The notes beneath the pieces are model-generated. The model was given only the letters and a program-made list of their open reading frames with translations, did not search any database and was not told where the DNA came from. A program made the translations under genes and the position numbers. Of a stretch of 19,425 bases of DNA, positions 1 to 7,085 are shown piece after piece (the stretch's first letter is position 1; each line of letters opens with the position of its first letter). Source of the DNA: Bacteroidota bacterium (GTDB lineage Bacteria; Bacteroidota; Bacteroidia; Flavobacteriales; Weeksellaceae); assembly GCA_023448955.1 (NCBI GenBank), contig JAEXJU010000065.1, positions 1 to 19,425 on the forward strand, read 5' to 3'.

Positions 1-1127
1 CAAATACGGTTGTTCACGTGAATGATGCTTCCAGAGCGGTTGGTGTTGTGAGTTCTCTTTTAAATCAGGATAAATCCAATGCATATGCTTTGGAAATCAG
101 AAAAGATTATGATGAATTCCGCGAAAAATTTCTGAATCGCCAGGTTGATAAAGAATACGTCACAATCGAAGAAGCAAGAAATCAAAAATTTAAAATCGAT
201 TGGGAAAATGAAGTGATTCCGAAACCAAAAAAATTAGGAATCACTATTATCGAAGACCAAAATCTGGATGAATTAGTTGATTTTATTGATTGGTCCCCAT
301 TTTTTAGAAGCTGGCAATTGTTCGGAAAATTTCCTGAAATTTTAACGGATAATGTTTTAGGCGAAGAAGCAACGATTTTGTTCAATGAAGCTCAAGAAAT
401 GCTTAAGAAAATCCTGAAAGAAAAGAGTTTCAAAACGAAAGGCATCTTTGGAATTTTCCCGGCCAATGCCAATGAGCAGGATGATATTTTAGTTTTTGAT
501 GACCATCAAAATTTGATTTCAACTTTCAGAACTTTGCGCCAGCAAAGCAAAAGATCGGAAGGGAAAGAATATTTTGCTTTAAGCGATTTTATTGCGCCGG
601 AGAATTCCGGAAAACAGGATTTTATTGGAACTTTTTGTGTTTGTACTGGTTTTGGAGCCGATGAATTGGCAAAAGAATACGAAACGCAAAATGATGATTA
701 TAATGCAATAATGGTGAAAGCCTTGGCTGACCGTTTGGCTGAAGCTTTTGCAGAATATCTTCACAAAAAAGTCAGAACTGAATATTGGGCTTATTCTGAA
801 AATGAATCGCTGGATAATGAGGAACTCATCAAAGAAAAATATCTCGGGATTCGTCCGGCTCCAGGTTATCCGGCTTGTCCTGACCACTTAGAAAAACTCA
901 CAATTTGGGATTTATTAAAAGTGGAAGAAAACATTGGTGTTACTCTAACCGAAAGTCTCGCAATGTGGCCAACTGCAGCAGTTTCCGGTTATTATTTTGG
1001 AAACCCAAAGTCTAAATATTTCGGAGTGGGAAAAATTGATGAGGACCAACTAAAAGATTTCGCTGAAAGAAAAAACATAGATTTAGATTACGCCAGAAAA
1101 TGGTTGGCTCCAAACTTAACGGATTAA
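1..1127 (+). CDS. metH: Cobalamin-dependent methionine synthase, C-terminal part (5' end outside window)
   Basis: This transfers a methyl group from methyltetrahydrofolate through cobalamin to homocysteine, making methionine in the cytosol. Only the last ~375 codons are visible. The frame is open from base 3 to the left edge, so the ATG at 18 is internal. The opening residues (NTVVHVNDASRAVGVV) match the end of the B12-binding domain, where MetH has an xxASRxVxVV strand. The rest is the AdoMet-dependent reactivation domain, with its signature RPAPGYPACPDH (bases 852-887) and the C-terminal SxAMWPxAAVSGYYF stretch. Bacteroidetes often encode the homocysteine-methyltransferase domain separately; whether that is so here lies outside the window. 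metF follows on the same strand after about 80 bases and supplies the methyl donor. Confidence 0.96.
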   Translation, partial: NTVVHVNDASRAVGVVSSLLNQDKSNAYALEIRKDYDEFREKFLNRQVDKEYVTIEEARNQKFKIDWENEVIPKPKKLGITIIEDQNLDELVDFIDWSPFFRSWQLFGKFPEILTDNVLGEEATILFNEAQEMLKKILKEKSFKTKGIFGIFPANANEQDDILVFDDHQNLISTFRTLRQQSKRSEGKEYFALSDFIAPENSGKQDFIGTFCVCTGFGADELAKEYETQNDDYNAIMVKALADRLAEAFAEYLHKKVRTEYWAYSENESLDNEELIKEKYLGIRPAPGYPACPDHLEKLTIWDLLKVEENIGVTLTESLAMWPTAAVSGYYFGNPKSKYFGVGKIDEDQLKDFAERKNIDLDYARKWLAPNLTD

Positions 1128-1143
1128 AAAAAATCGTATTTCG

Positions 1144-1204
1144 TTTTTAGTGTTTGGTATTTAGAAATCAAAACACTAAAAAACAGAAAACCAAATACTA
1201 AACA
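1144..1204. repeat. Paired inverted repeats in the metH-metF spacer
   Basis: Bases 1144-1155 (TTTTTAGTGTTT) are a perfect 12-bp inverted match to 1171-1182, with a 15-base loop. Bases 1151-1164 (TGTTTGGTATTTAG) also match 1191-1204 in inverted orientation with two differences, so the left arm can pair with either of two right-hand copies. The arms are low-complexity A/C-T/G sequence with an approximate 7-8 base rhythm. No U-run follows the hairpin, so it is not a normal intrinsic terminator. It is either a small intergenic repeat or an mRNA structure between the two genes. Confidence 0.6.
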
Positions 1205-1208
1205 ATAA

Positions 1209-2165
1209 ATGAAAATCACAGACCATATAAACAATTCCAATGGCAAAACGCTTTTCTCTTTTGAGATTTTGCCACCGTTAAAAGGACAAAACATCCAATC
1301 TATATTTGATTCCATCGATCCCTTGATGGAATTTGATCCTGCTTTTATTGATGTCACCTATCACCGTGAAGAATATGAATATATCGAAAGACAGGACGGA
1401 CTGCTGGAAAAGCGAGTAGTACGCAAACGTCCCGGAACAGTCGGGATATGTGCGGCAATTCAGAATAAATATAAGGTAGATGCCGTTCCGCATATTCTCT
1501 GTGGCGGCTTCACAAAAGAAGATACCGAGAATTTCCTGATTGATCTGGATTTTCTTGGAATTCAGAATGTTGTAGCGTTGCGAGGCGATGCTGTGAAGAC
1601 TGAGATTTACTTCAAACCGGAAAAAAACGGACATCATTTTGCGAAGGATCTTGTGAGGCAGATCAACGAAATGAATTCAGGGAAGTATCTGGATGAAAGC
1701 ATCGAAAATTCTTCACCCACAGAGTTTTGTATCGGCGTTGCCGGTTATCCTGAAAAGCATATGGAAGCAGCCAGTTTTTCTCAGGATATCCATCACCTGA
1801 AAAAGAAAATTGAAGCAGGAGCAGATTACATCGTAACGCAGATGTTCTTTGATAATCAGAAATTTTTCGAGTTCGTGGAAAAATGCAGAGAAGAAGGCAT
1901 CACTGTTCCGATTATTCCGGGAATCAAGCCTTTGGTTACTAAAAATCAGCTAAGTATGATTCCGCACCGTTTCAAAGTAGATATTCCTAATGATCTGGTG
2001 ATTGCTGTTGCAAAAGCCAAAGATAATAAATCAGTTAAAGAAATCGGGATAGAATGGTCCATTAATCAATGTAAGGAATTACTGGATTTTGGCGTTCCTG
2101 TTTTGCATTTTTATTCGATGGGGAAGAGTGATAATATTTTACGAATCGGAAGAGGGATATTTTAA
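1209..2165 (+). CDS. metF: Methylenetetrahydrofolate reductase
   Basis: This FAD enzyme reduces 5,10-methylene-THF to 5-methyl-THF, the methyl donor for the methionine synthase encoded just upstream. The 318-residue protein is close to the usual bacterial MetF length and covers the single TIM-barrel domain. Family landmarks are FSFEILPP (16-23, with the conserved Glu at 19), HILCGG (95-100), ALRGD (123-127, whose Asp corresponds to the flavin-site Asp of E. coli MetF), GVAGYPEKH, TQMFFDN and PIIPGI. The start is ATG 1209 after an A/T-rich leader with no clear Shine-Dalgarno, normal for this phylum. Co-orientation and function suggest a metH-metF transcription unit, although the spacer contains inverted repeats. 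A terminator hairpin follows the stop at once. Confidence 0.97.
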   Translation: MKITDHINNSNGKTLFSFEILPPLKGQNIQSIFDSIDPLMEFDPAFIDVTYHREEYEYIERQDGLLEKRVVRKRPGTVGICAAIQNKYKVDAVPHILCGGFTKEDTENFLIDLDFLGIQNVVALRGDAVKTEIYFKPEKNGHHFAKDLVRQINEMNSGKYLDESIENSSPTEFCIGVAGYPEKHMEAASFSQDIHHLKKKIEAGADYIVTQMFFDNQKFFEFVEKCREEGITVPIIPGIKPLVTKNQLSMIPHRFKVDIPNDLVIAVAKAKDNKSVKEIGIEWSINQCKELLDFGVPVLHFYSMGKSDNILRIGRGIF

Positions 2166-2170
2166 CAAAA

Positions 2171-2197
2171 AAAAGAGATGCGCTTTGCATCTCTTTT
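2171..2197. terminator. Bidirectional terminator between metF and the 2200-2880 gene
   Basis: AAAAGAGATGC (2171-2181) pairs perfectly with GCATCTCTTTT (2187-2197) around a 5-base loop. T-rich sequence follows on the + strand, and the A-run before it (2166-2174) becomes a U-run on the - strand. The hairpin sits between the two convergent stop codons and probably serves both genes. Confidence 0.85.
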
Positions 2198-2199
2198 CT

Positions 2200-2880
2200 T
2201 TATTTATTAAGGAAATTAACCAGTTTAATGAGGTCAAATTCTTCTGTCATTTTTATTTTGTTGGACTTGATAAAATCTTTGACCGCATCTTTTTTATCTG
2301 CAGGCAAAGCATTGATTAGCTCATCAGATTTTTTTGTCAGTTTGATGATATTATCTTCAGTTTTTATAAAATAAACCGGTTTTTGAGTTTCGAACTTTGC
2401 TGGCGTTCCAGGAATCATTGTGTTAGGTGCAGGAATTTCCGGTTTGAATTTAACCGCAAACTTCTTCAATAGTTTATTTTTACCTTCAGTAAGAACTAAA
2501 AAATAACCAGCAAATCCCTCATTGTCCTTTTCCAGAATAAATTTTTCATTCGTTTGGGTAAAAACAAATTTAGCAAAAGAATTATCTTTTGGAATAGCAT
2601 AGATGTCGTTATCGTTAAGTACCTCGAAACTATCTTTAAAGATATTATATCTTACAGGTAATGTTGTACCCGTGTCACCAACTCTTGCATTGCTGAATCC
2701 ATTTTTATAAAAAGGATTTCCCTGAACGTCTGAATACTTTAATACAGTTTTGCCATTATTAATTTCATCAATTATTTTATTGAATTTTGCTGCTCTTGCA
2801 TATTCTCCAACACTGATTTGCTGAGCGTTTAAGAAAAATCCTGATAAAATGATTGCTGCTGTAATGAATTTCGTTTTCAT
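2200..2880 (-). CDS. Secreted protein of unknown function
   Basis: I do not recognise this 226-residue protein. It starts with a clear Sec signal peptide: Lys at 2 and 4, a hydrophobic core at about 6-17, and a likely cut after LNA (residue 19), so it is probably periplasmic or outer-membrane associated. The mature part is polar and Lys/Asn-rich, has no second membrane segment, no lipobox and no Cys pairs, and predicts as mixed alpha/beta by eye. It contains a Pro-rich stretch near the middle (KPEIPAPNTMIPGTP) and no C-terminal sorting domain. The gene stands alone between a terminator and a divergent promoter overlapping that of hutI. Shared promoter DNA with the hut genes does not by itself indicate a shared function. 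Confidence 0.8.
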   Translation of the reverse strand: MKTKFITAAIILSGFFLNAQQISVGEYARAAKFNKIIDEINNGKTVLKYSDVQGNPFYKNGFSNARVGDTGTTLPVRYNIFKDSFEVLNDNDIYAIPKDNSFAKFVFTQTNEKFILEKDNEGFAGYFLVLTEGKNKLLKKFAVKFKPEIPAPNTMIPGTPAKFETQKPVYFIKTEDNIIKLTKKSDELINALPADKKDAVKDFIKSNKIKMTEEFDLIKLVNFLNK

Positions 2881-2899
2881 TTGTTTTTAATTTTTTTTG

Positions 2900-2928
2900 T
2901 AAAAATACAATTTATAATGATTGAACAA
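2900..2928 (-). promoter_or_regulatory. Promoter of the 2200-2880 gene
   Basis: Read on the - strand, TTG (2928-2926) is followed after 18 bases by TATTTTTA (2907-2900). This is a near match to the Bacteroidetes -33/-7 consensus TTG-N19-TAnnTTTG, with the last G replaced by A. The -7 box ends about 20 bases before the start codon. It overlaps the hutI promoter on the other strand, which uses the same -7 octamer. Confidence 0.5.
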
Positions 2929-2952
2929 AATGAAACTTTATCGCTATTTTTA
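2921..2952 (+). promoter_or_regulatory. Probable hutI-hutG promoter
   Basis: TTG (2921-2923) is followed after 21 bases by TATTTTTA (2945-2952), again close to TTG-N19-TAnnTTTG. The -7 box ends 16 bases before ATG 2969. Accepting this promoter rules out the in-frame upstream starts TTG 2921 and ATG 2930, because they would lie upstream of the transcription start. Confidence 0.45.
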
Positions 2953-2968
2953 CGATTCAAGTTTTTAT

Positions 2969-4192
2969 ATGAAATTAACCGGACCATTCAAACAAATCAT
3001 AACGCTCAATAACCTGCCATTAAAAGGGAAATTGAATGATGAAGCTTTAGAAATTATCACCTCTGGCGGAATACTCTCAGAAAATGGTAAAATTTTAAAA
3101 ATTGGCAACTTTGATTCTTTAAAAAATGAATTTCCAGCTTCTGAAATTGATTTTATTCATAATGAGCAAATTGCATTGCCATCTTTTGTAGATGCGCATA
3201 CGCATATTTGTTTTGGAGGAAATCGGGCAAACGATTTTGCAATGCGAAATGCCGGGAAAACCTATCTGGAAATTGCTGAATCCGGTGGTGGAATCTGGAG
3301 TTCTGTTCAGCATACGAGAGCGTCTTCTGAAGATGATTTGGTCAATGGAATTCTAAAACGCACCAATATTTTATTAAGTCAAGGTGTTACGACTATTGAA
3401 ATTAAAAGTGGTTACGGATTAAATGTAGATGAAGAACTCAAAATGCTGAGAGCGATTAAAAAAGCGCAATCAAAAACCAAAGCGACATTAGTTCCAACTT
3501 GCCTGTCAGCACATCTAAAACCAAGAGATTTTGAAGGGACTTCGCAAGAATATCTGAATTATATTTCGGACGAAATCCTTACAAAAGTAAAAGACGAAAA
3601 CCTTGCTAATAGAGTCGATATTTTCATAGAAAAATCGGCGTTTCAACCTGAGGAAAGTAAAAATTTTCTATTGAAGGCTAAAGAATTAAGTTTTCAGATC
3701 ACAGTTCATGCAGACCAGTTTACAGCTGGAAGTTCCAGAATTGCAGTGGAAGTGGGCGCAAAATCTGCCGATCATTTGGAAGCTACTATTGATGATGATA
3801 TAGATTTTCTTGCCAGTTCAAACACCGTTGCCATTGCTTTGCCAGGCGCAAGTTTAGGTCTTGGTGAGCCATTTTCGCCTGCCAGAAAAATCCTGGACAA
3901 AGGCGGCATTTTGGCCATTGCAACAGACTGGAATCCAGGCTCGGCTCCAATGGGAAATCTTGTGACTCAGGCTTCAATTTTAGCAACCTATCAAAAATTA
4001 ACGACAGCCGAGGTTTTGGCAGCCATAACATTTCGTGCCGCTTATGCTTTGGATTTGCAAGACCGTGGGATTTTGGAACAAGGAAAAAAAGCAGATTTCT
4101 TGACTTATGAAACCGATAATTTCCAGAATATCCTTTACCATCAAGGCAGTCTGAAACCGAAAAGTATTTATATCAACGGAGAAAAAATCTAA
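2969..4192 (+). CDS. hutI: Imidazolonepropionase
   Basis: This hydrolyses 4-imidazolone-5-propanoate to N-formimino-L-glutamate, the third step of histidine degradation, in the cytosol. The frame is open from TTG 2921, but I place the start at ATG 2969 (407 residues, normal for HutI): the family-like sequence begins at MKLTGPFKQI, and a promoter occupies the extension. It is an amidohydrolase-fold protein. Visible metal ligands are HTH (His77 and His79), His247 in TVHADQF and Asp320 in IATDWNPG, all near the positions of the B. subtilis enzyme. Other landmarks are ESGGGIWSSV, IKSGYGL and the C-terminal KADFLTYE. hutG starts 3 bases after the stop, so the two are surely co-transcribed. hutH and hutU are not in the window. 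Confidence 0.95.
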   Translation: MKLTGPFKQIITLNNLPLKGKLNDEALEIITSGGILSENGKILKIGNFDSLKNEFPASEIDFIHNEQIALPSFVDAHTHICFGGNRANDFAMRNAGKTYLEIAESGGGIWSSVQHTRASSEDDLVNGILKRTNILLSQGVTTIEIKSGYGLNVDEELKMLRAIKKAQSKTKATLVPTCLSAHLKPRDFEGTSQEYLNYISDEILTKVKDENLANRVDIFIEKSAFQPEESKNFLLKAKELSFQITVHADQFTAGSSRIAVEVGAKSADHLEATIDDDIDFLASSNTVAIALPGASLGLGEPFSPARKILDKGGILAIATDWNPGSAPMGNLVTQASILATYQKLTTAEVLAAITFRAAYALDLQDRGILEQGKKADFLTYETDNFQNILYHQGSLKPKSIYINGEKI

Positions 4193-4195
4193 ATT

Positions 4196-5110
4196 ATGTT
4201 TGAATGGACAGGCCGTTTAGACGGCAACGATGAATCTTATCATAGGATTTTCCAAAGAGTAAAAACTGAAACGGATTATGAAATCATTAAACCGAAAGAT
4301 TTCGTTTTGCACGGTTTTGCTGTGGATGAAGGTGTGAAACGTAACAAAGGAAGAATTGGAGCTCAAGAAGCTCCAGACATCATCAGAAAAAATATGTCCA
4401 ATTTTCCGGTAGTTAATTCTGGTTTTTTGCTGAAGGATTTTGGCAATATACATTGCGAAAATAATGATCTGGAATTTGCACAAAATTTATTGGCAGATAA
4501 AGTGTCAAAATTATTAACAGAACAAGGAAAATCAGTTGTTTTAGGAGGCGGTCACGAAGTCACTTTTGCACATTATTCCGGAATCCGAAAAACGTTTCCC
4601 AATCAAAAAATAGGCATTATTAATTTCGATGCTCATTTTGATAACCGTGAACCGGAAAACGGATTGGCTTCTTCTGGTACAGGATTCTGGCAAATTGCGA
4701 AAGAAGGAAATATTCATTCGTTGCATATCGGAATCCAGAAAAACAGCAATACCAGAAAATTATTTGAAACAGCCGATGATTTTGGTATGAAATATATTCT
4801 CGCTGATGAAATTTACGCCGAAAATATTCCGAATCTACTGTTCACAATCCAGTCTTTTTTAGAAGAAGCAGATGTGGTTTATATCACCATTTGTATGGAT
4901 GTTTTCAATGCCAGCATTGCGCCAGGAGTGAGTGCGCCAGCGTATAATGGAATTTTTGCAGACCGTAATTTTATGCAGATTTATCGTCATATTTTATCAT
5001 CGGAAAAGATGAAGGCTTTGGATGTAGCAGAAGTCAATCCCAAATTCGATATCCAGGAAAGAACTGCAAGGTTGGCAGCTTGCCTTGTGAATGAATGGTT
5101 TATGATTTGA
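4196..5110 (+). CDS. hutG: Formimidoylglutamase (arginase/ureohydrolase family)
   Basis: This hydrolyses N-formimino-L-glutamate to glutamate and formamide, the last step of the histidine pathway; hutI, 3 bases upstream, makes its substrate. At 304 residues it has the normal ureohydrolase length. Manganese-site motifs are GGGHE (His120) and DAHFDNR (Asp145, His147, Asp149). The third motif, usually SxDxDxxDP, reads TICMDVFNA here: Asp235 is kept but the first Asp is Cys233. APGVSAP (242-248) is typical of HutG rather than arginase. An agmatinase or arginase assignment is possible from the fold alone, but the hutI context settles it. A strong terminator follows. Confidence 0.93.
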   Translation: MFEWTGRLDGNDESYHRIFQRVKTETDYEIIKPKDFVLHGFAVDEGVKRNKGRIGAQEAPDIIRKNMSNFPVVNSGFLLKDFGNIHCENNDLEFAQNLLADKVSKLLTEQGKSVVLGGGHEVTFAHYSGIRKTFPNQKIGIINFDAHFDNREPENGLASSGTGFWQIAKEGNIHSLHIGIQKNSNTRKLFETADDFGMKYILADEIYAENIPNLLFTIQSFLEEADVVYITICMDVFNASIAPGVSAPAYNGIFADRNFMQIYRHILSSEKMKALDVAEVNPKFDIQERTARLAACLVNEWFMI

Positions 5111-5112
5111 AA

Positions 5113-5140
5113 AAGCCTTGTCAAACTTTGACAAGGCCTT
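5113..5140. terminator. Bidirectional terminator after hutG
   Basis: GCCTTGTCAAA (5115-5125) and TTTGACAAGGC (5127-5137) form a perfect 11-bp inverted repeat separated by a single base, so the real loop is a few bases wider. Flanking A and T bases extend it. It lies between the convergent hutG and DUF2911 genes. Confidence 0.75.
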
Positions 5141-5160
5141 AAGTATATAAACTCTTACGT

Positions 5161-5724
5161 TTATTTGAATTCAATCGGGAACTTAACCTGAGCATTATCC
5201 CAACCAGCGTATAAGTCCGCACCGGATTTGGTTTGCACAAAACTCACAGAAAAATACTCTATAGCAGATGCCGTTTTCTCTACCGGAACATTGAATCGCA
5301 CTACATCTTTGCTTTTGTCATAAGCGTATGCACCCCATTTGTCTATGTCGGAATTAATAACAACAGTCCATTCCTTTTCGTTAGGAATAGCGAATAAGCT
5401 GTAAGTTCCTGCAGCAATTTCTTTTCCCCCGATTTTTACAGGTGAATAAAATCTGATCTCAGTATTTTCATTCGCTCCAAATCTCCAAATTTCTCCATAT
5501 TTTACAAGATTACCGAACACAACCCTGTTTTTTTTCTGAGGTCTGGAATAAACCACTTTCACTTTAGGCGTGTCTTTTGAAGATGTAGCTTGAAGCGGAT
5601 AATATACAGCATCCATTGGACTTACATCTACAGATGAATAATTAAGTTTTGTAGGGTCAATTTTCGCTTGAGAAAACGCACTGACTCCTATTAATAAAGA
5701 AGCCGCAATAATCAGATTTTTCAT
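5161..5724 (-). CDS. Secreted DUF2911-domain protein
   Basis: This is a 187-residue exported protein of a Bacteroidetes-rich family whose function is unknown. A Sec signal peptide covers about residues 1-19 (MKNLIIAASLLIGVSAFSQ). The DUF2911 domain fills most of the rest, recognised by YGEIWRFGANENTEI, the block GKEIAAGTYSLFAIP, the EWTVVIN strand and WGAYAYD. The last four bases of the upstream aminotransferase gene overlap this gene's start (ATGA, 5721-5724), so the two are translationally coupled and share a transcript. The overlap shows co-expression only; the aminotransferase is cytosolic and this protein is not. No lipobox is seen. Confidence 0.9.
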   Translation of the reverse strand: MKNLIIAASLLIGVSAFSQAKIDPTKLNYSSVDVSPMDAVYYPLQATSSKDTPKVKVVYSRPQKKNRVVFGNLVKYGEIWRFGANENTEIRFYSPVKIGGKEIAAGTYSLFAIPNEKEWTVVINSDIDKWGAYAYDKSKDVVRFNVPVEKTASAIEYFSVSFVQTKSGADLYAGWDNAQVKFPIEFK

Positions 5725-6884
5725 TTAGATTTATTTATTTTTAATAATTGTTCAATAGCTTTATCCAGTGTTTTCTGTTCTTTTGCAAAACAAAATCGAA
5801 TCACTTTTTCATCGGTTTTATCTCTGTAAAATGCAGAAAAAGGGATGGTTGCAACTTTGTGCTCTTTAGTGAGCCAATAGCAAAAATCCTTGTCCTTAGC
5901 ATCAGAAATTGCGCCAAAATGAGCAGACAAAAAATACGTGCCTTCGCAATCTAATAGATTGAATGGTGTTTCCTTAAGAGCATTGCGAAGATAATCTCTT
6001 TTGGATTGGAACAATGTAGATATTGGTTTGAAGTCATCAATATTCTGCAAATATTTAGAAATGGCAAACTGTGCAGGCGTGTTCACACAGAATACATTGA
6101 ACTGGTGAACTTTACGGAATTCGGTCATCAGTTCCTGAGGTGCGCAGACATAACCGATTTTCCAACCTGTAATATGTAATAATTTTCCAAAAGAGCCAAC
6201 TATAAAAGACCTTTCTCTCAGCTCAGGATATTTTGCTAATGTCAGATGCGATTTTTCATCAAACGTAATGCTTTCATAAACTTCATCGCTCAGGATCAGG
6301 ATATTCGTATTTTTTACAATTGAAATCAGTTCATTGATATCATTTTGTTTCAGAATTTTTCCGGAGGGATTATTCGGATTATTGATGATGATCATCTTGG
6401 TTTTTTCCGATATCAGATTTTTCACTTCATTCCAGTTGATATTGTAATCCGGATAAAACATTTTCACGGTTTTTACAATGCCGCCATTCAGAATAATAGC
6501 GGGTTCGTAACAATCGTAAGCTGGTTCGAAAATGACGATTTCATCGCCTTTTTCAACAAATGCAGAAATAATTGTGAAAATCCCCTGAGTAGCTCCGGCA
6601 GTGATGTTGATCTCAGAATCCGGATGATAATCAACCAGATATTGAAGGTTGAACTTTCTGGAAATTTCTTCCCTAAGTTCTTTGATTCCTGATAATGGCG
6701 CATATTGATTATGACCTTGATTTGCAAAATCGCCAAGGAATTGGATGAGGTTTTTATCGGGCTGATAATCCGGAAAACCTTGAGAAAGATTGACTGCATT
6801 TTCCTTTTGAGCCAATAAGCTCATCTCCGTGAAAATTGTCGTTTTCACATCAGGAAGTTTGGATGCAGATAATCTTAAAGCCAT
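5721..6884 (-). CDS. PLP-dependent aminotransferase, methionine/kynurenine type (class I/II)
   Basis: This is a fold-type I aminotransferase that probably transfers the amino group of methionine (or aromatic amino acids/kynurenine) to a keto acid, as YbdL-like enzymes do. At 387 residues it is full length. Visible motifs are VNLSQGFPDY near the N terminus, YAPLSGIKELR, TAGATQGI, NNPNNPSG (168-175, with the PLP-contacting Asn), SDEVYE (Asp200), and SFGKLLHITGWKIGY with the Schiff-base Lys234. VIRFCFAKE carries the carboxylate-binding Arg. The start ATG 6884 is preceded on the - strand by TAATTTTA (6900-6893), a weak -7 candidate. Substrate choice cannot be read from sequence alone; methionine aminotransferase is the best family-level name. 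Confidence 0.9.
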   Translation of the reverse strand: MALRLSASKLPDVKTTIFTEMSLLAQKENAVNLSQGFPDYQPDKNLIQFLGDFANQGHNQYAPLSGIKELREEISRKFNLQYLVDYHPDSEINITAGATQGIFTIISAFVEKGDEIVIFEPAYDCYEPAIILNGGIVKTVKMFYPDYNINWNEVKNLISEKTKMIIINNPNNPSGKILKQNDINELISIVKNTNILILSDEVYESITFDEKSHLTLAKYPELRERSFIVGSFGKLLHITGWKIGYVCAPQELMTEFRKVHQFNVFCVNTPAQFAISKYLQNIDDFKPISTLFQSKRDYLRNALKETPFNLLDCEGTYFLSAHFGAISDAKDKDFCYWLTKEHKVATIPFSAFYRDKTDEKVIRFCFAKEQKTLDKAIEQLLKINKSK

Positions 6885-6917
6885 AATGATTGTAAAATTA
6901 AGTAATTATTGATTTGC

Positions 6918-7036
6918 TTTTATCGCAAAAACGTAATTATTTTTATCATAAATATTTAAAGACGCAAAAATTCAATATTTATATTTGAGACTTTAAAAGA
7001 ATGAATTGATAATCATTTTGCGCCTTTGCGATAAAA
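6918..7036. repeat. 119-bp palindromic intergenic element with nested inverted repeats
   Basis: Bases 6918-6929 (TTTTATCGCAAA) and 7025-7036 (TTTGCGATAAAA) are perfect 12-bp inverted repeats. Inside them 6958-6969 (AAAGACGCAAAA) pairs with 7016-7027 (TTTTGCGCCTTT) with one mismatch, and AATTCA (6969-6974) pairs with TGAATT (7002-7007). The CGCAAA/CGCAAAG core resembles repeats I recall as common between genes in flavobacteria. It fills most of the 201-base divergent spacer and holds no open frame of note. Confidence 0.65.
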
Positions 7037-7064
7037 TATAATACCAGAAGAATTTCGCATTTCG

Positions 7065-7072
7065 TAAGTTTG
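7065..7072 (+). promoter_or_regulatory. -7 box of a miaA promoter
   Basis: TAAGTTTG is an exact match to TAnnTTTG. No TTG is found at the normal upstream distance; the palindromic element ends 29 bases upstream. Transcription would begin around 7079, leaving a leader of only about 7 bases before the TTG start of miaA. Confidence 0.4.
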
Positions 7073-7085
7073 CAAAAATTTAATT

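Noticed and set aside
579..887. - strand open frame of 102 codons opposite metH
   Set aside because: It lies entirely across the conserved MetH activation domain and its translation has no family-like features.
1144..1182. Perfect 12-bp hairpin as a metH terminator
   Set aside because: The stem is almost all A/T and is followed by A-rich sequence, not a U-run, on the + strand.
2921..2968. Upstream in-frame TTG/ATG starts that lengthen HutI by 13-16 residues
   Set aside because: The extra residues are not HutI-like and the DNA looks like a -33/-7 promoter ending just before ATG 2969.
6345..6692. + strand open frame of 115 codons opposite the aminotransferase
   Set aside because: It is the antisense of a well-conserved coding region and its translation has no recognisable features.
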